Shown one piece after another: positions 43,566-53,981 of a stretch of 64,000 nucleotides of DNA. The translations under genes were made by a program, and so were the position numbers. Origin of the DNA: Advenella mimigardefordensis DPN7. GTDB lineage: Bacteria; Pseudomonadota; Gammaproteobacteria; Burkholderiales; Burkholderiaceae_B. The stretch spans positions 496,001 to 560,000 of the forward strand of contig NZ_CP003915.1 of NCBI RefSeq assembly GCF_000521505.1, written 5' to 3'. The first letter of the stretch is position 1. Each line of letters starts with the position of its first letter. The notes below the pieces were generated by a model that saw only the letters and a list, made by a program, of their open reading frames with translations, did not search any database and was not told the origin of the DNA.

Positions 43566-44939
43566 TCAGCTTAAAAATCGCATCTGAAACGAGCGCCCTT
43601 TGATGGGGCGCTGGCTCAGGCGCTGCAGCGTGTCCTGAGCGATGTTACGCTCAATCGCTACGAAAGCCACAAAATCGAACAGACTTATTTTGCCGACCTG
43701 ACTGGCCTGCAGGCCCAGGTCTTTGGTGAGCGCCCCCAGCAGATCGCCTGGCCGCAGCTTGTCTTTCTTGCCGCCGCGGATACAGATGGTGCGCATAGGG
43801 GGAGTGAAGGCGCCGCGACCACGTTTGAGGGTGTTCATGTCCAGCCAGGCCAGCGGTTTGCCCAGTGCCTGCTCAATGCGTTCGGCGCGGAACTTCTCCT
43901 GAGGCGTGCATAGGGTGAGCGCCAGCCCGCCACGTCCGGCAACGCGACCCGTGCGTCCTACCCGGTGAATGTGGGTCTCTGCGTTGGGAGACATATCAAC
44001 ATTGATCACAGCATCCAGCGTGGCAATATCCAGGCCCCTGGCGGCAACGTCGGTGGCCACCAGAACCGAGCAACTTTGTCCGATAAAGTCGACCAGGACA
44101 TCTTCGCGATCGCGCTGCTCCATATCGCCGTGTAGTGTGCGGGCTTCGATGCCGCGTTCCAGCAGGGAGTCGGTCAGCGCCTCGCACTGGGCCTTGGTGT
44201 TGCAGAAAGCCAGGGTAGAGACGGGCCGATAGGCATTGAGCAGGGCGGCGGTGGTGTTGAATCGGTCAGCCTCTTCGGTGGCCACAAACCAGGAATCGGT
44301 CTCGGGATGATCGGGCTTGTCGTCGGTGCGCACGTGCACCGGATTCATCAGAAACCCTTCACTGGCCTTAAGGATAGCGGGTGGAAAGGTGGCCGAAAAT
44401 AACAGGTTTTGTCGTTTGAGCGGGCAGGCCTGGGTGATTGCGCTGATATCTTCGTAAAAGCCCATATCGATCATGCGATCGGCTTCATCCAGCACCAAAA
44501 CCTTGACGGCAGACAGCCGAAGCACGTCGCGATCAACCAGATCCAGTACCCTGCCAGGCGTGCCGACCACAATATGTGCACCATGCTGGAGCGATTCTGC
44601 CTGCGGCTTCAGGGCGGTACCGCCATACAGGGCGAGCACCTTGATATTGCCCAGCGCACGTGCCAGCTTGCGTACTTCCTGTGCGACCTGTTCGGCCAGT
44701 TCCCGGGTCGGGCACAGGACCAGCGCCTGGCAACCGAAATAAGTGGGGTTCAGCCGTTGTAGCAAACCCAGACCGAAAGCCAGGGTTTTGCCGCTACCGG
44801 TTTTTGCCTGAGCCAGTACATCCCGGCCCTCCAGGACAGCGGGCAGGCTGGCAGACTGGATCGGCGTCATGGTGTGAAAGCCGAGTTCGGCCAGATTTTT
44901 CTGCTGGGCCTCGGAAAGGGGAAGGGTGGAAAAAGACAT
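43566..44939 (-). CDS. dbpA: ATP-dependent RNA helicase DbpA (DEAD-box)
   Basis: The 457-residue helicase has the Q motif (LGFHTMTPIQ), motif I AQAKTGSGKT, Ia PTRELAEQ, II VLDEADRM, III SAT, V ATDVAARGLD and VI HRVGRTGR. The C-terminal domain (TICIRGGKKDKLRPGDLLGA, then GKISLFDFVAFVAIER) is the DbpA RNA-binding domain that recognises hairpin 92 of 23S rRNA, so it acts in 50S assembly. ATG 44939 has CAGG before it; the frame extends upstream to 45011. Confidence 0.95.
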   Translation of the reverse strand: MSFSTLPLSEAQQKNLAELGFHTMTPIQSASLPAVLEGRDVLAQAKTGSGKTLAFGLGLLQRLNPTYFGCQALVLCPTRELAEQVAQEVRKLARALGNIKVLALYGGTALKPQAESLQHGAHIVVGTPGRVLDLVDRDVLRLSAVKVLVLDEADRMIDMGFYEDISAITQACPLKRQNLLFSATFPPAILKASEGFLMNPVHVRTDDKPDHPETDSWFVATEEADRFNTTAALLNAYRPVSTLAFCNTKAQCEALTDSLLERGIEARTLHGDMEQRDREDVLVDFIGQSCSVLVATDVAARGLDIATLDAVINVDMSPNAETHIHRVGRTGRVAGRGGLALTLCTPQEKFRAERIEQALGKPLAWLDMNTLKRGRGAFTPPMRTICIRGGKKDKLRPGDLLGALTKDLGLQASQVGKISLFDFVAFVAIERNIAQDTLQRLSQRPIKGRSFQMRFLS

Positions 44940-45073
44940 GGTGGCCTGATGGTGACGAAGGCGCAAGCTTAGGCGCTTTGCCGAAAAATGAGCGCAAATG
45001 GAAAAGCGCAATGAAATCGAAGACTTATTGTACCGTAAAGCATCATAATAATTGTTCTGTCCCCAATTTAAAT

Positions 45074-45090
45074 TGAACCAAAATAGTGCG
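45074..45090 (+). promoter_or_regulatory. NtrC-like binding site upstream of gltB
   Basis: TGAACC-AAAAT-AGTGCG matches the NtrC consensus TGCACY-N5-RGTGCA at 10 of 12 fixed positions. It lies 34 bp before the -35 box of the candidate gltB promoter, which is a plausible place for nitrogen control of glutamate synthase. No sigma-54 -24/-12 element was found, so any NtrC action would be on a sigma-70 promoter or as a repressor. Confidence 0.4.
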
Positions 45091-45123
45091 TTTAATATTA
45101 GGGTGCGTCCCTAATTATTTTTC

Positions 45124-45152
45124 TTGCAACACCCGGGTAATCGCAGTATTCT
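45124..45152 (+). promoter_or_regulatory. Candidate sigma-70 promoter of gltBD
   Basis: TTGCAA (45124-45129) and TATTCT (45147-45152) are separated by 17 bp. Each matches four of six consensus bases. The leader to gltB would be about 95 bases. Confidence 0.4.
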
Positions 45153-45253
45153 TTCTTGTCCCTTATTGCGCTGCACGATAGCGCTTAAGTATTTTAAGCA
45201 GTATCCCGATTCAATCGCGGCGCATTTTTACGCAGCACCCTGCGGAGTTTCCT

Positions 45254-48200
45254 ATGTCAGTTCATTCATCTTCTCCTGCCGATCAGGTGTCGGTTATCGA
45301 CGCTTCTGCCATTGGGCATCGGCCGCATCGTATGCCCAAAGCTCAGGGCATGTACGATCCGACCAACGAACATGACGCCTGTGGCGTCGGCTTTGTGGCC
45401 AATATCAAGGGCCGCAAAAGCCATGCGATTATTCAGCAGGGTCTGAAGATTCTTGAAAATCTGGACCACCGGGGTGCCGTGGGCGCCGATAAGCTCATGG
45501 GCGATGGCGCCGGTATTCTGCTGCAGATTCCCGATACGCTTTATCGCGAGGAAATGGCCAAACAGGGTGTCACCTTGCCTGCCGAGGGCGAATATGGCGT
45601 CGCCATGGTGTTCCTGCCCAAAGAAACCGCTTCTCGTCTGGCCTGTGAGAAAGAACTGGAACGCGCAGTGCGCGACGAAGGTCAGGTCCTGCTTGGCTGG
45701 CGTGATGTACCTATCGATCACGATATGGAAATGTCGCCCACTGTCCGCGATTGCGAGCCGCTTATTCGCCAGCTCTTCATTGGCCGGGGCCCGGATGTCA
45801 TGGTGCCCGATGCACTGGAGCGCAAGCTTTACGTTATCCGTAAAACGGCCAGCCACGCCATTCAAAACATGCATCTGGCTCATGGTCAGGAATATTTTGT
45901 GCCATCGGCTTCGGTGCGCACAGTTGTCTATAAAGGGCTGTTGCTGGCCAACCAGGTGGGCATTTACTATCGCGACCTGGCCGATACCCGTGCCGTGTCT
46001 GCGCTGGCGCTGGTGCACCAGCGGTTTTCCACTAATACTTTCCCGGCCTGGCCGCTGGCTCACCCGTATCGCATGATCGCTCACAACGGTGAGATCAATA
46101 CCGTCAAGGGTAACTTCAACTGGCTGCGTGCCCGTGAAGGCATGATGGATTCGGCTGTGCTGGGCGATGACCTGAAAAAACTCTATCCGATTGTCTATGA
46201 AGGCCAATCGGATACCGCGACATTTGACAACTGTCTGGAGCTGCTGGTGACATCCGGCTACTCGCTGTCTCACGCCATGATGATGATGATCCCGGAAGCC
46301 TGGGAACAGCACACCACAATGGACGAGAATCGCCGCGCCTTCTACGAATACAACGCAGCCAAGATGGAGCCATGGGATGGCCCGGCAGCCGTGGCCTTTA
46401 CCGATGGTCGCCAGATTGGCGCCACCCTGGATCGTAACGGCCTGCGTCCCGCTCGCTATCTGATTACCGATGACGATATGGTGATTCTGGCCTCCGAGGC
46501 CGGTACCCTGACCGTTCCGGAAAACCGCATTATCAAAAAATGGCGTCTGCAGCCCGGTCGTATGCTGCTGATCGACCTGGAGCAGGGCCGTATTATCGGC
46601 GATGATGAAATCAAATCGCAGTTGTCCAATAACCGTCCCTATGGCCAGTGGATCAAGCGCCTGCGCGTCAAACTCGACGACATTCTGGTGCATGGGAACA
46701 ATCATCCGCAAGCGCCTGGCGCACCGGCGACGCTGCTGGACCGCCAGCAGGCATTTGGCTGGAACCAGGAAGATCTCAAATTCATCATCCAGCCCATGGC
46801 CAAAAATGGTGAAGAAGCCATTGGTTCCATGGGCAACGATACGCCATTGGCGGTACTGTCGTCCCGGCCCAAGTCGTTCTACAACTATTTCCGTCAACTG
46901 TTTGCGCAGGTAACCAATCCGCCGATCGACCCGATCCGCGAACAACTGGTCATGTCGCTGGTATCCTTCATTGGTCCCAAGCCCAATCTGCTGGATATCA
47001 ACAATGTCAATCCACCGCAGCGGATCGAAGTGTCCCAGCCTATTCTGGACTTCGCTGGCATGTCGGTATTGCGCGATATTGAAAAATACACCGATAACAA
47101 ATTCCGCAGCGCCGAGCTGGATATCACTTATCCCGCAAGCTGGGGTGCCGAAGGTATCGAGGCCTGTATTGCAGCACTGTGCTCCAGTGCTGCAGATGCG
47201 GTGCGCAGCGGCCTGAATATTCTGATTCTGTCCGATCGCAATATGGACGGCGAACGGGTGGCGATCCCGGCCTTGCTGGCCACCTCTGCCGTGCATCAGC
47301 ATTTGATTCGCGAAGGCCTGCGTACCGCTACCGGTCTGGTGGTGGAAACCGGCTCGGCACGTGAGGTACACCATTTTGCCCTGCTGGGCGGGTTTGGAGC
47401 CGAGGCGATCTATCCGAATCTGGTCATGGAAACCCTGGCGGGCTTCCCGGAGCCCGAAAAAGCCGTCAAGAACTATGTGAAAGCCGTAGGCAAGGGCCTG
47501 AACAAGGTCATGTCCAAAATGGGCATTTCCACCTATATGTCCTACACCGGCGCGCAGATTTTTGAGGCCGTCGGCCTGCAATCGGCACTGGTAAAAAAAT
47601 ATTTCTCCGGCACACCAAGCAAAATCGAGGGCATTAATGTCTTCCAGGTAGCGGAAGAAGCGCTGCGCCTGCATCAGGCGGCCTACAGCGAAGATCCGGT
47701 GCTGAAAAATGCCCTGGACGCTGGCGGCGAGTACGAATATCGCATTCGTGGTGAAGACCACATGTGGACACCAGACTCCATCGCCAAGCTGCAGCATTCC
47801 ACCCGTGCCAATAACTATCGCACTTACAAGGAATACGCTCAGTTAATCAATGACCAGTCCCGCCGTCACATGACCTTCCGGGGGCTGTTCGAATTTCGTG
47901 TTGACCCGGCCAGGGCCATTGCGCTGGAAGAGGTAGAACCTGCCAAGGAAATCGTCAAGCGCTTTGCGACTGGTGCGATGTCACTGGGATCCATCTCTAC
48001 CGAAGCGCACTCGGTGCTGGCCGTGGCCATGAACCGTATCGGCGGCAAGTCCAATACCGGCGAGGGTGGTGAAGACGAACTGCGCTACCGCAACGAATTG
48101 CGCAATGGTGCCAGCGGCATTAAAAAAGGCGATACGCTGGCCTCTGTGCTGGGTTCCGATCGTATTGAAGCCGATGTCCCCCTGCAGGACGGCGACTCGT

Positions 48201-50002
48201 TACGTTCAAAAATCAAGCAGGTTGCATCCGGTCGTTTCGGCGTGAGTGCAGAGTATCTGTCCAGTGCTGATCAGATCCAGATCAAAATGGCGCAAGGCGC
48301 CAAGCCCGGTGAGGGCGGTCAGTTGCCAGGCCATAAAGTCTCCGAATACATCGCCAAGCTGCGTTATTCGGTGCCCGGCGTGGGACTGATTTCACCGCCG
48401 CCGCATCACGATATTTATTCCATCGAAGATCTGGCGCAGTTGATTCACGATCTGAAAAACGTCAATCCATCGGCATCCATCTCCACCAAGCTGGTCTCTG
48501 AAGTGGGTGTGGGTACGGTTGCGGCCGGTGTGGCCAAAGCCAAGTCCGATCACATTGTGATTGCCGGGCATGATGGTGGTACGGGCGCATCGCCTATCTC
48601 GTCCATCAAACATGCGGGTACGTCATGGGAGCTGGGCCTGTCGGAAACGCAGCAAACGCTGGTACTGAACAAATTGCGTAGCCGCGTTCGGGTGCAGGCC
48701 GATGGCCAGATGAAAACAGGCCGTGACGTGGTGATTGGCGCTTTGCTGGGTGCAGACGAATTCGGTTTTGCGACGGCGCCGCTGGTGGTCGAAGGCTGTA
48801 TCATGATGCGCAAATGCCATCTGAATACCTGCCCGGTAGGGGTGGCAACACAGGATCCCGTACTGCGCAAGAAATTCCAGGGCAAGCCCGAGCACGTCGT
48901 CAACTTCTTCTTTTTCATTGCCGAAGAAGTGCGCGAGATCATGGCGCAACTGGGTATTCGCAAGTTCGACGAACTGATCGGTCGCGCCGATCTGCTGGAC
49001 ATGCGTGCCGGCATCGAGCACTGGAAGGCACGCGGACTGGACTTCAGCAATATCTTCTATCAACCCGAGGTTGACACCTTCGTGCGTCATACCGAAGAGC
49101 AGGATCACGGGCTTGATAAAGCGCTGGATATTCAACTGCTTGAGCGCAGCAAGGCAGCGCTTGAACGTGCCGAGAAAGTGTCCTTCATTGTGCCGATTCG
49201 CAACCGCAACCGGACGGTCGGCTCCATGTTGTCAGGCGCCGTTGCCCGCAAATACGGCCACGAAGGCTTGCCCGAAGACACCATACATATTCAGTTGAAT
49301 GGTACGGCGGGGCAGAGTTTTGGCGCGTTCCTGGCGCATGGCGTGACTTTTGACCTGGTTGGTGAAGGTAACGACTACGTGGGTAAAGGGCTCTCTGGTG
49401 GTCGCATTATCGTGCGTTCCCCTAATGACTTCCGCGGCTACGGCCCGGACCACATCATTGCCGGCAATACCCTGCTTTACGGTGCGCTGGCGGGTGATGC
49501 CTATTTCAACGGCGTGGTGGGCGAGCGGTTTGCGGTGCGTAACTCCGGCGCCGCCACAGTAGTGGAAGGCACCGGCGATCACGGATGTGAATACATGACG
49601 GGCGGCACCGTTGTGGTGCTGGGCGAAACCGGCCGCAATTTTGCTGCCGGTATGTCCGGTGGTGTGGCCTATGTGTGGGATCCGGAAGGTGAACTCAAGT
49701 CACGCTGCAATATGTCGATGGTTGAGCTGAGTGAAGTCGCGGCGCATGACGACCAGCTCAAGGAAAACCGGCAGGAAGGCTGGCATAGCATTCAGCGCGG
49801 CCAGGAGCGTCAGACCGACGAATCCATCCTGCGTACGCTGGTCGAAAACCATTTCCGTCTGACCGGCAGTTTCCGGGCGCGTGACTTGCTGGGCGACTGG
49901 GACAAGGCCCGCAAGCAATTCGTCAAGGTCATGCCGACCGACTATAAACGTGCATTGGCAGAAATCTGGCAATCAGAACAATCCGCCCGTAAAGCAGCTT
50001 AA
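45254..50002 (+). CDS. gltB: Glutamate synthase (NADPH) large subunit
   Basis: The 1582-residue subunit converts glutamine and 2-oxoglutarate to two glutamates. After a 42-residue leader the catalytic Cys appears in [20 protein letters not shown], starting the class II amidotransferase domain. The central domain, the FMN/synthase domain ([34 protein letters not shown]) and the 3Fe-4S cysteines in [14 protein letters not shown] follow, then the C-terminal beta-helix ([17 protein letters not shown]). Normal length. gltD follows after 13 bases. Confidence 0.98.
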   Translation: MSVHSSSPADQVSVIDASAIGHRPHRMPKAQGMYDPTNEHDACGVGFVANIKGRKSHAIIQQGLKILENLDHRGAVGADKLMGDGAGILLQIPDTLYREEMAKQGVTLPAEGEYGVAMVFLPKETASRLACEKELERAVRDEGQVLLGWRDVPIDHDMEMSPTVRDCEPLIRQLFIGRGPDVMVPDALERKLYVIRKTASHAIQNMHLAHGQEYFVPSASVRTVVYKGLLLANQVGIYYRDLADTRAVSALALVHQRFSTNTFPAWPLAHPYRMIAHNGEINTVKGNFNWLRAREGMMDSAVLGDDLKKLYPIVYEGQSDTATFDNCLELLVTSGYSLSHAMMMMIPEAWEQHTTMDENRRAFYEYNAAKMEPWDGPAAVAFTDGRQIGATLDRNGLRPARYLITDDDMVILASEAGTLTVPENRIIKKWRLQPGRMLLIDLEQGRIIGDDEIKSQLSNNRPYGQWIKRLRVKLDDILVHGNNHPQAPGAPATLLDRQQAFGWNQEDLKFIIQPMAKNGEEAIGSMGNDTPLAVLSSRPKSFYNYFRQLFAQVTNPPIDPIREQLVMSLVSFIGPKPNLLDINNVNPPQRIEVSQPILDFAGMSVLRDIEKYTDNKFRSAELDITYPASWGAEGIEACIAALCSSAADAVRSGLNILILSDRNMDGERVAIPALLATSAVHQHLIREGLRTATGLVVETGSAREVHHFALLGGFGAEAIYPNLVMETLAGFPEPEKAVKNYVKAVGKGLNKVMSKMGISTYMSYTGAQIFEAVGLQSALVKKYFSGTPSKIEGINVFQVAEEALRLHQAAYSEDPVLKNALDAGGEYEYRIRGEDHMWTPDSIAKLQHSTRANNYRTYKEYAQLINDQSRRHMTFRGLFEFRVDPARAIALEEVEPAKEIVKRFATGAMSLGSISTEAHSVLAVAMNRIGGKSNTGEGGEDELRYRNELRNGASGIKKGDTLASVLGSDRIEADVPLQDGDSLRSKIKQVASGRFGVSAEYLSSADQIQIKMAQGAKPGEGGQLPGHKVSEYIAKLRYSVPGVGLISPPPHHDIYSIEDLAQLIHDLKNVNPSASISTKLVSEVGVGTVAAGVAKAKSDHIVIAGHDGGTGASPISSIKHAGTSWELGLSETQQTLVLNKLRSRVRVQADGQMKTGRDVVIGALLGADEFGFATAPLVVEGCIMMRKCHLNTCPVGVATQDPVLRKKFQGKPEHVVNFFFFIAEEVREIMAQLGIRKFDELIGRADLLDMRAGIEHWKARGLDFSNIFYQPEVDTFVRHTEEQDHGLDKALDIQLLERSKAALERAEKVSFIVPIRNRNRTVGSMLSGAVARKYGHEGLPEDTIHIQLNGTAGQSFGAFLAHGVTFDLVGEGNDYVGKGLSGGRIIVRSPNDFRGYGPDHIIAGNTLLYGALAGDAYFNGVVGERFAVRNSGAATVVEGTGDHGCEYMTGGTVVVLGETGRNFAAGMSGGVAYVWDPEGELKSRCNMSMVELSEVAAHDDQLKENRQEGWHSIQRGQERQTDESILRTLVENHFRLTGSFRARDLLGDWDKARKQFVKVMPTDYKRALAEIWQSEQSARKAA

Positions 50003-50015
50003 GGAAAGATCTATC

Positions 50016-51482
50016 ATGGGTAAAATTACCGGTTTTATCGAATTCGAGCGGGTTGCCGAATCCTACGAGGCGCCCGGTGCGCGCCTGAAACACTATAAAG
50101 AGTTTGTGCTGGCGCTGGAAGACAAGCAGGCGCAAGTGCAGGGTGCTCGCTGCATGGATTGTGGCATCCCGTTCTGCAATACCGGCTGTCCGGTCAACAA
50201 TATCATTCCCGACTGGAATGATCTGGTGTACCGCCAGGAGTGGAAACAGGCGCTGGATGTCCTGCATTCAACCAATAACTTTCCCGAGTTCACTGGTCGT
50301 ATCTGTCCGGCGCCCTGCGAGGAGGCCTGTACGCTCAATATCAGCAATGAGCCGGTCGGCATCAAGTCGATTGAGCATGCCATTATCGACAAGGGCTGGG
50401 AGCAGGGCTGGGTAGTACCGCAACCGCCGCTGAAGAAAAGCGGCAAAAAGGTTGCCGTGGTGGGTTCCGGCCCGGCGGGCCTGGCAGCGGCGCAACAACT
50501 GGCGCGTGCCGGTCACAGCGTAACGGTATTTGAAAAAAGCAATCGTATCGGCGGGTTGCTGCGCTATGGTATTCCCGACTTCAAGCTGGACAAAAGCCTG
50601 ATTGAACGTCGCGTTTCCCAAATGGAAGCCGAGGGCGTAGAGTTTCTGGCCTCCACTTATGTGGGAGCTGCTGCCGATGCGACCGAAGATGGCCTGAATG
50701 TGATTACCACCGCAGAGCTGGATGAGCAGTTTGACGCCGTTATCATGGCGGGTGGGTCGGAAGCGCCGCGCGATCTGCCGGTGCCAGGGCGTGAACTTGG
50801 CGGCGTGCATTTCGCCATGGATTTTCTGCGCCAGCAGAACAAACGCAATGCAGGCGATCGCATCGCCAACCAGATCAGTGCTGCCGGCAAACACGTGATT
50901 GTGATCGGTGGTGGCGATACCGGTTCGGATTGTGTGGGTACCAGTAACCGCCAGGGGGCGGCATCGGTCACCCAGATCGAACTCATGCCCCGGCCGCCTG
51001 AGCATGAAAACAAGGCGCTGACCTGGCCTTACTGGCCCGCCAAGCTGCGCACGTCTTCTTCACATGTCGAAGGCTGCGAGCGCGACTGGGCCATCACCAC
51101 CAAATCCTTCCAGGGCGATAAGGGCAAGCTCAAAAAGCTGGTGTGCGCACGGGTGGAATGGGTTAAGGACGACACCACCGGTCAGATGAAAATGCAGGAA
51201 GTCGAAGGCTCGGAATTTGAGCTCAAAGCAGACCTGGTCTTTCTGGCCATGGGTTTTGTTTCTCCTGTGGCTGCCGTACTGGACGCCTTCGGCGTGGAAA
51301 AAGACCAGCGCGGCAATGTCAAAGCCAATGTCGATAACTATCGCACGTCCCGGGACAAGGTGTTCTCTGCGGGCGATATGCGGCGGGGCCAGTCTCTGGT
51401 GGTCTGGGCGATCCGTGAGGGTCGTCAGTGTGCGCGTGCGGTCGATGAGTTCCTGATGGGGGCATCACTGCTGCCACGCTAA
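50016..51482 (+). CDS. gltD: Glutamate synthase (NADPH) small subunit
   Basis: The 488-residue flavoprotein passes electrons from NADPH to the large subunit. N-terminal Fe-S cysteines are in [21 protein letters not shown] and [14 protein letters not shown]; the FAD-binding [20 protein letters not shown] and NADPH-binding [20 protein letters not shown] loops and the [17 protein letters not shown] motif are present. AAGGAAAG precedes ATG 50016. A strong terminator follows. Confidence 0.98.
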   Translation: MGKITGFIEFERVAESYEAPGARLKHYKEFVLALEDKQAQVQGARCMDCGIPFCNTGCPVNNIIPDWNDLVYRQEWKQALDVLHSTNNFPEFTGRICPAPCEEACTLNISNEPVGIKSIEHAIIDKGWEQGWVVPQPPLKKSGKKVAVVGSGPAGLAAAQQLARAGHSVTVFEKSNRIGGLLRYGIPDFKLDKSLIERRVSQMEAEGVEFLASTYVGAAADATEDGLNVITTAELDEQFDAVIMAGGSEAPRDLPVPGRELGGVHFAMDFLRQQNKRNAGDRIANQISAAGKHVIVIGGGDTGSDCVGTSNRQGAASVTQIELMPRPPEHENKALTWPYWPAKLRTSSSHVEGCERDWAITTKSFQGDKGKLKKLVCARVEWVKDDTTGQMKMQEVEGSEFELKADLVFLAMGFVSPVAAVLDAFGVEKDQRGNVKANVDNYRTSRDKVFSAGDMRRGQSLVVWAIREGRQCARAVDEFLMGASLLPR

Positions 51483-51554
51483 TGCGGGTGCCGGTCAGCC
51501 GCATGCAGCTGTTACGCCGCATTACGCAATAATCGCGCTTATTGCTCTAAAACT

Positions 51555-51599
51555 TGCGCAAGAGCCTGTTTACACGTTGAACAGGCTCTTGCGCATTTT
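51555..51599 (+). terminator. Strong intrinsic terminator of gltBD
   Basis: TGCGCAAGAGCCTGTT (51555-51570) and AACAGGCTCTTGCGCA (51580-51595) form a perfect 16-bp stem with a 9-base loop followed by TTTT. It lies 73 bases after gltD. Confidence 0.9.
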
Positions 51600-51667
51600 G
51601 GCGGTTTGTTTTTACCAACTCCCGTTAAACAGATACAATAGGGGTTCTTTTTCACAAAATTTCTTTG

Positions 51668-52504
51668 ATGACAGCAGAGTCACGTCACTCCTCCCCGCCG
51701 GTTATCCGGTTCACGGATGTCACCCTTGGTTATGATACCCGCGTCATTTTGCGAGACCTGAGTCTCGAAGTAAACAAAGGCGAAGTGGTTGCCCTGATTG
51801 GTGGTTCCGGCTCCGGCAAAACCACCTTGTTGCGCGCAGCGACGGGTCAGATTCGCGCGCAGAAAGGGACCGTTACCGTCTTTGACCAGGATGTCAATCG
51901 CATGACGCCCCAGCAACTGGGCGCTGCGCGTCGCCGCATGGGTGTGCTGTTTCAGCAGGGCGCCCTGTTTACCGACCTGAGCGTGTTCAGCAATGTGGCT
52001 TTCCCTTTGCGCGAACTGAGCAACGATAGCGAAGCCGTGATTCTGGAAAAGGTGCTGGACAAACTGGATCAGGTTGGTTTGAAGCGCGCTGCGCATTTGA
52101 GTGTGTCTGAAATCTCAGGCGGCATGGCGCGGCGGGTTGCACTGGCCCGGGCCATTGTGCTGGAGCCCGAAATTATTCTGTTTGATGAGCCCTTTGCCGG
52201 TCTGGACCCGATTTCACTTGGCATGACAGCCCGTCTGATTCGCAGCCTGACCGATAAACTCGGCTGCGCGACGGTACTCATCACGCACGACCTGGAAGAG
52301 TCATTCCTGATTGCCGATCAGGTGTACATGGTGGGCGATGGCAGCCTGGTTGTGTCGGGCACGCCGGATGAAGTGCGCCAGTCTGACAATTCGCTGGCGC
52401 GCCAGTTTCTTAAGGGCGCCTCCAGCGGACCGGTGGTCTTTGAATATCCGCCTTCTGATGATTTCGATCGCTGGCTCAGTCGTCATCGCGAGGGCGTCAA
52501 ATGA
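51668..52504 (+). CDS. mlaF: Phospholipid ABC transporter ATP-binding protein MlaF
   Basis: The 278-residue ATPase powers retrograde phospholipid transport by the inner-membrane MlaFEDB complex. Walker A GGSGSGKTT, FQQGALFTDLSVFSNVAFPL, signature ISGGMARRVALARAI, Walker B IILFDEPFAGLDP and ITHDLEES are all MlaF-like. The ATG at 51668 lacks a clear ribosome site. It overlaps mlaE by ATGA. Confidence 0.94.
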   Translation: MTAESRHSSPPVIRFTDVTLGYDTRVILRDLSLEVNKGEVVALIGGSGSGKTTLLRAATGQIRAQKGTVTVFDQDVNRMTPQQLGAARRRMGVLFQQGALFTDLSVFSNVAFPLRELSNDSEAVILEKVLDKLDQVGLKRAAHLSVSEISGGMARRVALARAIVLEPEIILFDEPFAGLDPISLGMTARLIRSLTDKLGCATVLITHDLEESFLIADQVYMVGDGSLVVSGTPDEVRQSDNSLARQFLKGASSGPVVFEYPPSDDFDRWLSRHREGVK

Positions 52505-53283
52505 TCGTTGATCTTATTACCGCGCTGGGCGCGCGCATCACGCGTCCCATTCTGGCGCTGGGAATCTGCTTCCGGTTTTTACTTGCCGTGCTGGCGCGCA
52601 CGTCCATCGTGTTTAAGCGCCCCCGGCTGGTGATCGAGCAAATTCATTTTATCGGTAATTATTCGCTGGTCATTATTGCGGTTTCGGGCCTGTTTGTGGG
52701 TTTTGTGCTGGGTCTGCAGGGGTACTACACGCTCACCCGGTACGGTTCCGAAGAGGCGCTGGGCGTGATGGTGGCCCTTGGTCTGGTGCGTGAGCTGGGG
52801 CCGGTCGTCACGGCGCTGCTGTTTGCCGGCAGGGCTGGTACCTCCATTACCGCGGAAATCGGTTTGATGAAAGCCGGCGAGCAGATCGCCGCCATCGAGG
52901 TAATGGGTATCAACCCATTACGCCGTATCGTGGTTCCGCGTTTCTGGGGTGGCGTGATTGCCATGCCGATTCTCGCGCTCATCTTTTCGACCGTCGGTAT
53001 TATTGGCGGCTGGCTGGTGGCGGTGGTGCTTATCGGTGTGGACGGCGGTTCATTCTGGTCGCAAATGCAAAGCGCAGTTGATATTCAGAACGATATTCTG
53101 GCCGGCTTTATCAAAAGCATCGTGTTCGGGCTGGCCGTGATGCTGGTTTCCGTTTATGAAGGCTGGATGTCGAAGCCCACCCCGGAAGGGGTGGCGCGCG
53201 CGACCACGCGCACGGTGGTGGTCAGCTCCCTGCTGGTGCTGGCGCTTGATTTCCTGCTCACAGCAGTGATGTTCGGTGGTTAG
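52501..53283 (+). CDS. mlaE: Phospholipid ABC transporter permease MlaE
   Basis: The 260-residue permease has the MlaE fold: an amphipathic N-terminal helix and about five spans, with VGFVLGLQGYYTLTRYGSEE, ELGPVVTALLFAGRAGTSIT and EQIAAIEVMGINPLRRIVVP as conserved blocks. It forms the channel core with MlaF and MlaD. Confidence 0.95.
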   Translation: MIVDLITALGARITRPILALGICFRFLLAVLARTSIVFKRPRLVIEQIHFIGNYSLVIIAVSGLFVGFVLGLQGYYTLTRYGSEEALGVMVALGLVRELGPVVTALLFAGRAGTSITAEIGLMKAGEQIAAIEVMGINPLRRIVVPRFWGGVIAMPILALIFSTVGIIGGWLVAVVLIGVDGGSFWSQMQSAVDIQNDILAGFIKSIVFGLAVMLVSVYEGWMSKPTPEGVARATTRTVVVSSLLVLALDFLLTAVMFGG

Positions 53284-53323
53284 TCGCGTTTTGTGACGTA
53301 CACACGAAAAAGGTTAATTTCAA

Positions 53324-53869
53324 ATGAGTAAGAAAACAGATTTTCTGGTCGGATTGTTCGTGTTGCTGGGTATTCTGGCTGCGGTCTTTATGATGCTGCA
53401 GGCGGGTAACCTCAGAACGTTTTCTATCGGGCAAACCTATCATGTGACCGCCAAGTTTCAGAATATCGGCGCGCTCAAAGTGCGCTCGCCGATTAAAAGC
53501 AACGGCGTGGTGGTGGGTCGGGTCAGCAGCATCACCTTCGACAATAAAGAGTTCAAAGCGGTGGTGGGGATGGATATCGAGGCCGGCTATCAGTTCCCTG
53601 ACGACAGTTCGGCATCCATCCTGACCTCGGGCCTGCTGGGTGAGCAGTACATTGGCCTGACACCAGGCGGCGATGATAAGAACCTCGCGGACAATAGTGA
53701 AATCATTTATACGCAGAGCGCGGTGGTGCTTGAAGAGCTGATCAGCAAGTTCCTGTTTTCCAAGGCGGAGTCAGAAGGGGCGGGCGCATCGGGCAGCAGT
53801 GGTGCGGATCAGACACACAATGCGCCTGCGCTGACACCGCCGGCATCGGCACCAGCGCCGGTACAATAA
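53324..53869 (+). CDS. mlaD: Outer-membrane lipid asymmetry protein MlaD (MCE domain)
   Basis: The 181-residue protein has one N-terminal span (FLVGLFVLLGILAAVFMML) and a single MCE domain (KFQNIGALKVRSPIKSNGVV, GLLGEQYIGLTPGG). A Pro/Ala-rich tail follows. It forms the hexameric lipid-binding ring on the permease in the periplasm. Confidence 0.95.
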   Translation: MSKKTDFLVGLFVLLGILAAVFMMLQAGNLRTFSIGQTYHVTAKFQNIGALKVRSPIKSNGVVVGRVSSITFDNKEFKAVVGMDIEAGYQFPDDSSASILTSGLLGEQYIGLTPGGDDKNLADNSEIIYTQSAVVLEELISKFLFSKAESEGAGASGSSGADQTHNAPALTPPASAPAPVQ

Positions 53870-53981
53870 TGGCGTAAATGCTGGTATATTTAGGCTATTG
53901 CAAGGGCAGGGACAGTCGGGCGTGGTGAGTCGCCGGCTGAGGGGACCTAACTGCGCCTGTCAATAAAACAACGAGTCTCTT

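Noticed and set aside
45100..45130. Sigma-54 promoter for gltB at the TTGCAAC sequence
   Set aside because: The -12-like TTGCA has no GG at the -24 distance.
45266..47797. Long minus-strand open frame (843 codons) opposite gltB
   Set aside because: It is antisense to highly conserved gltB sequence and encodes His/Gln-rich low-quality protein without family features.
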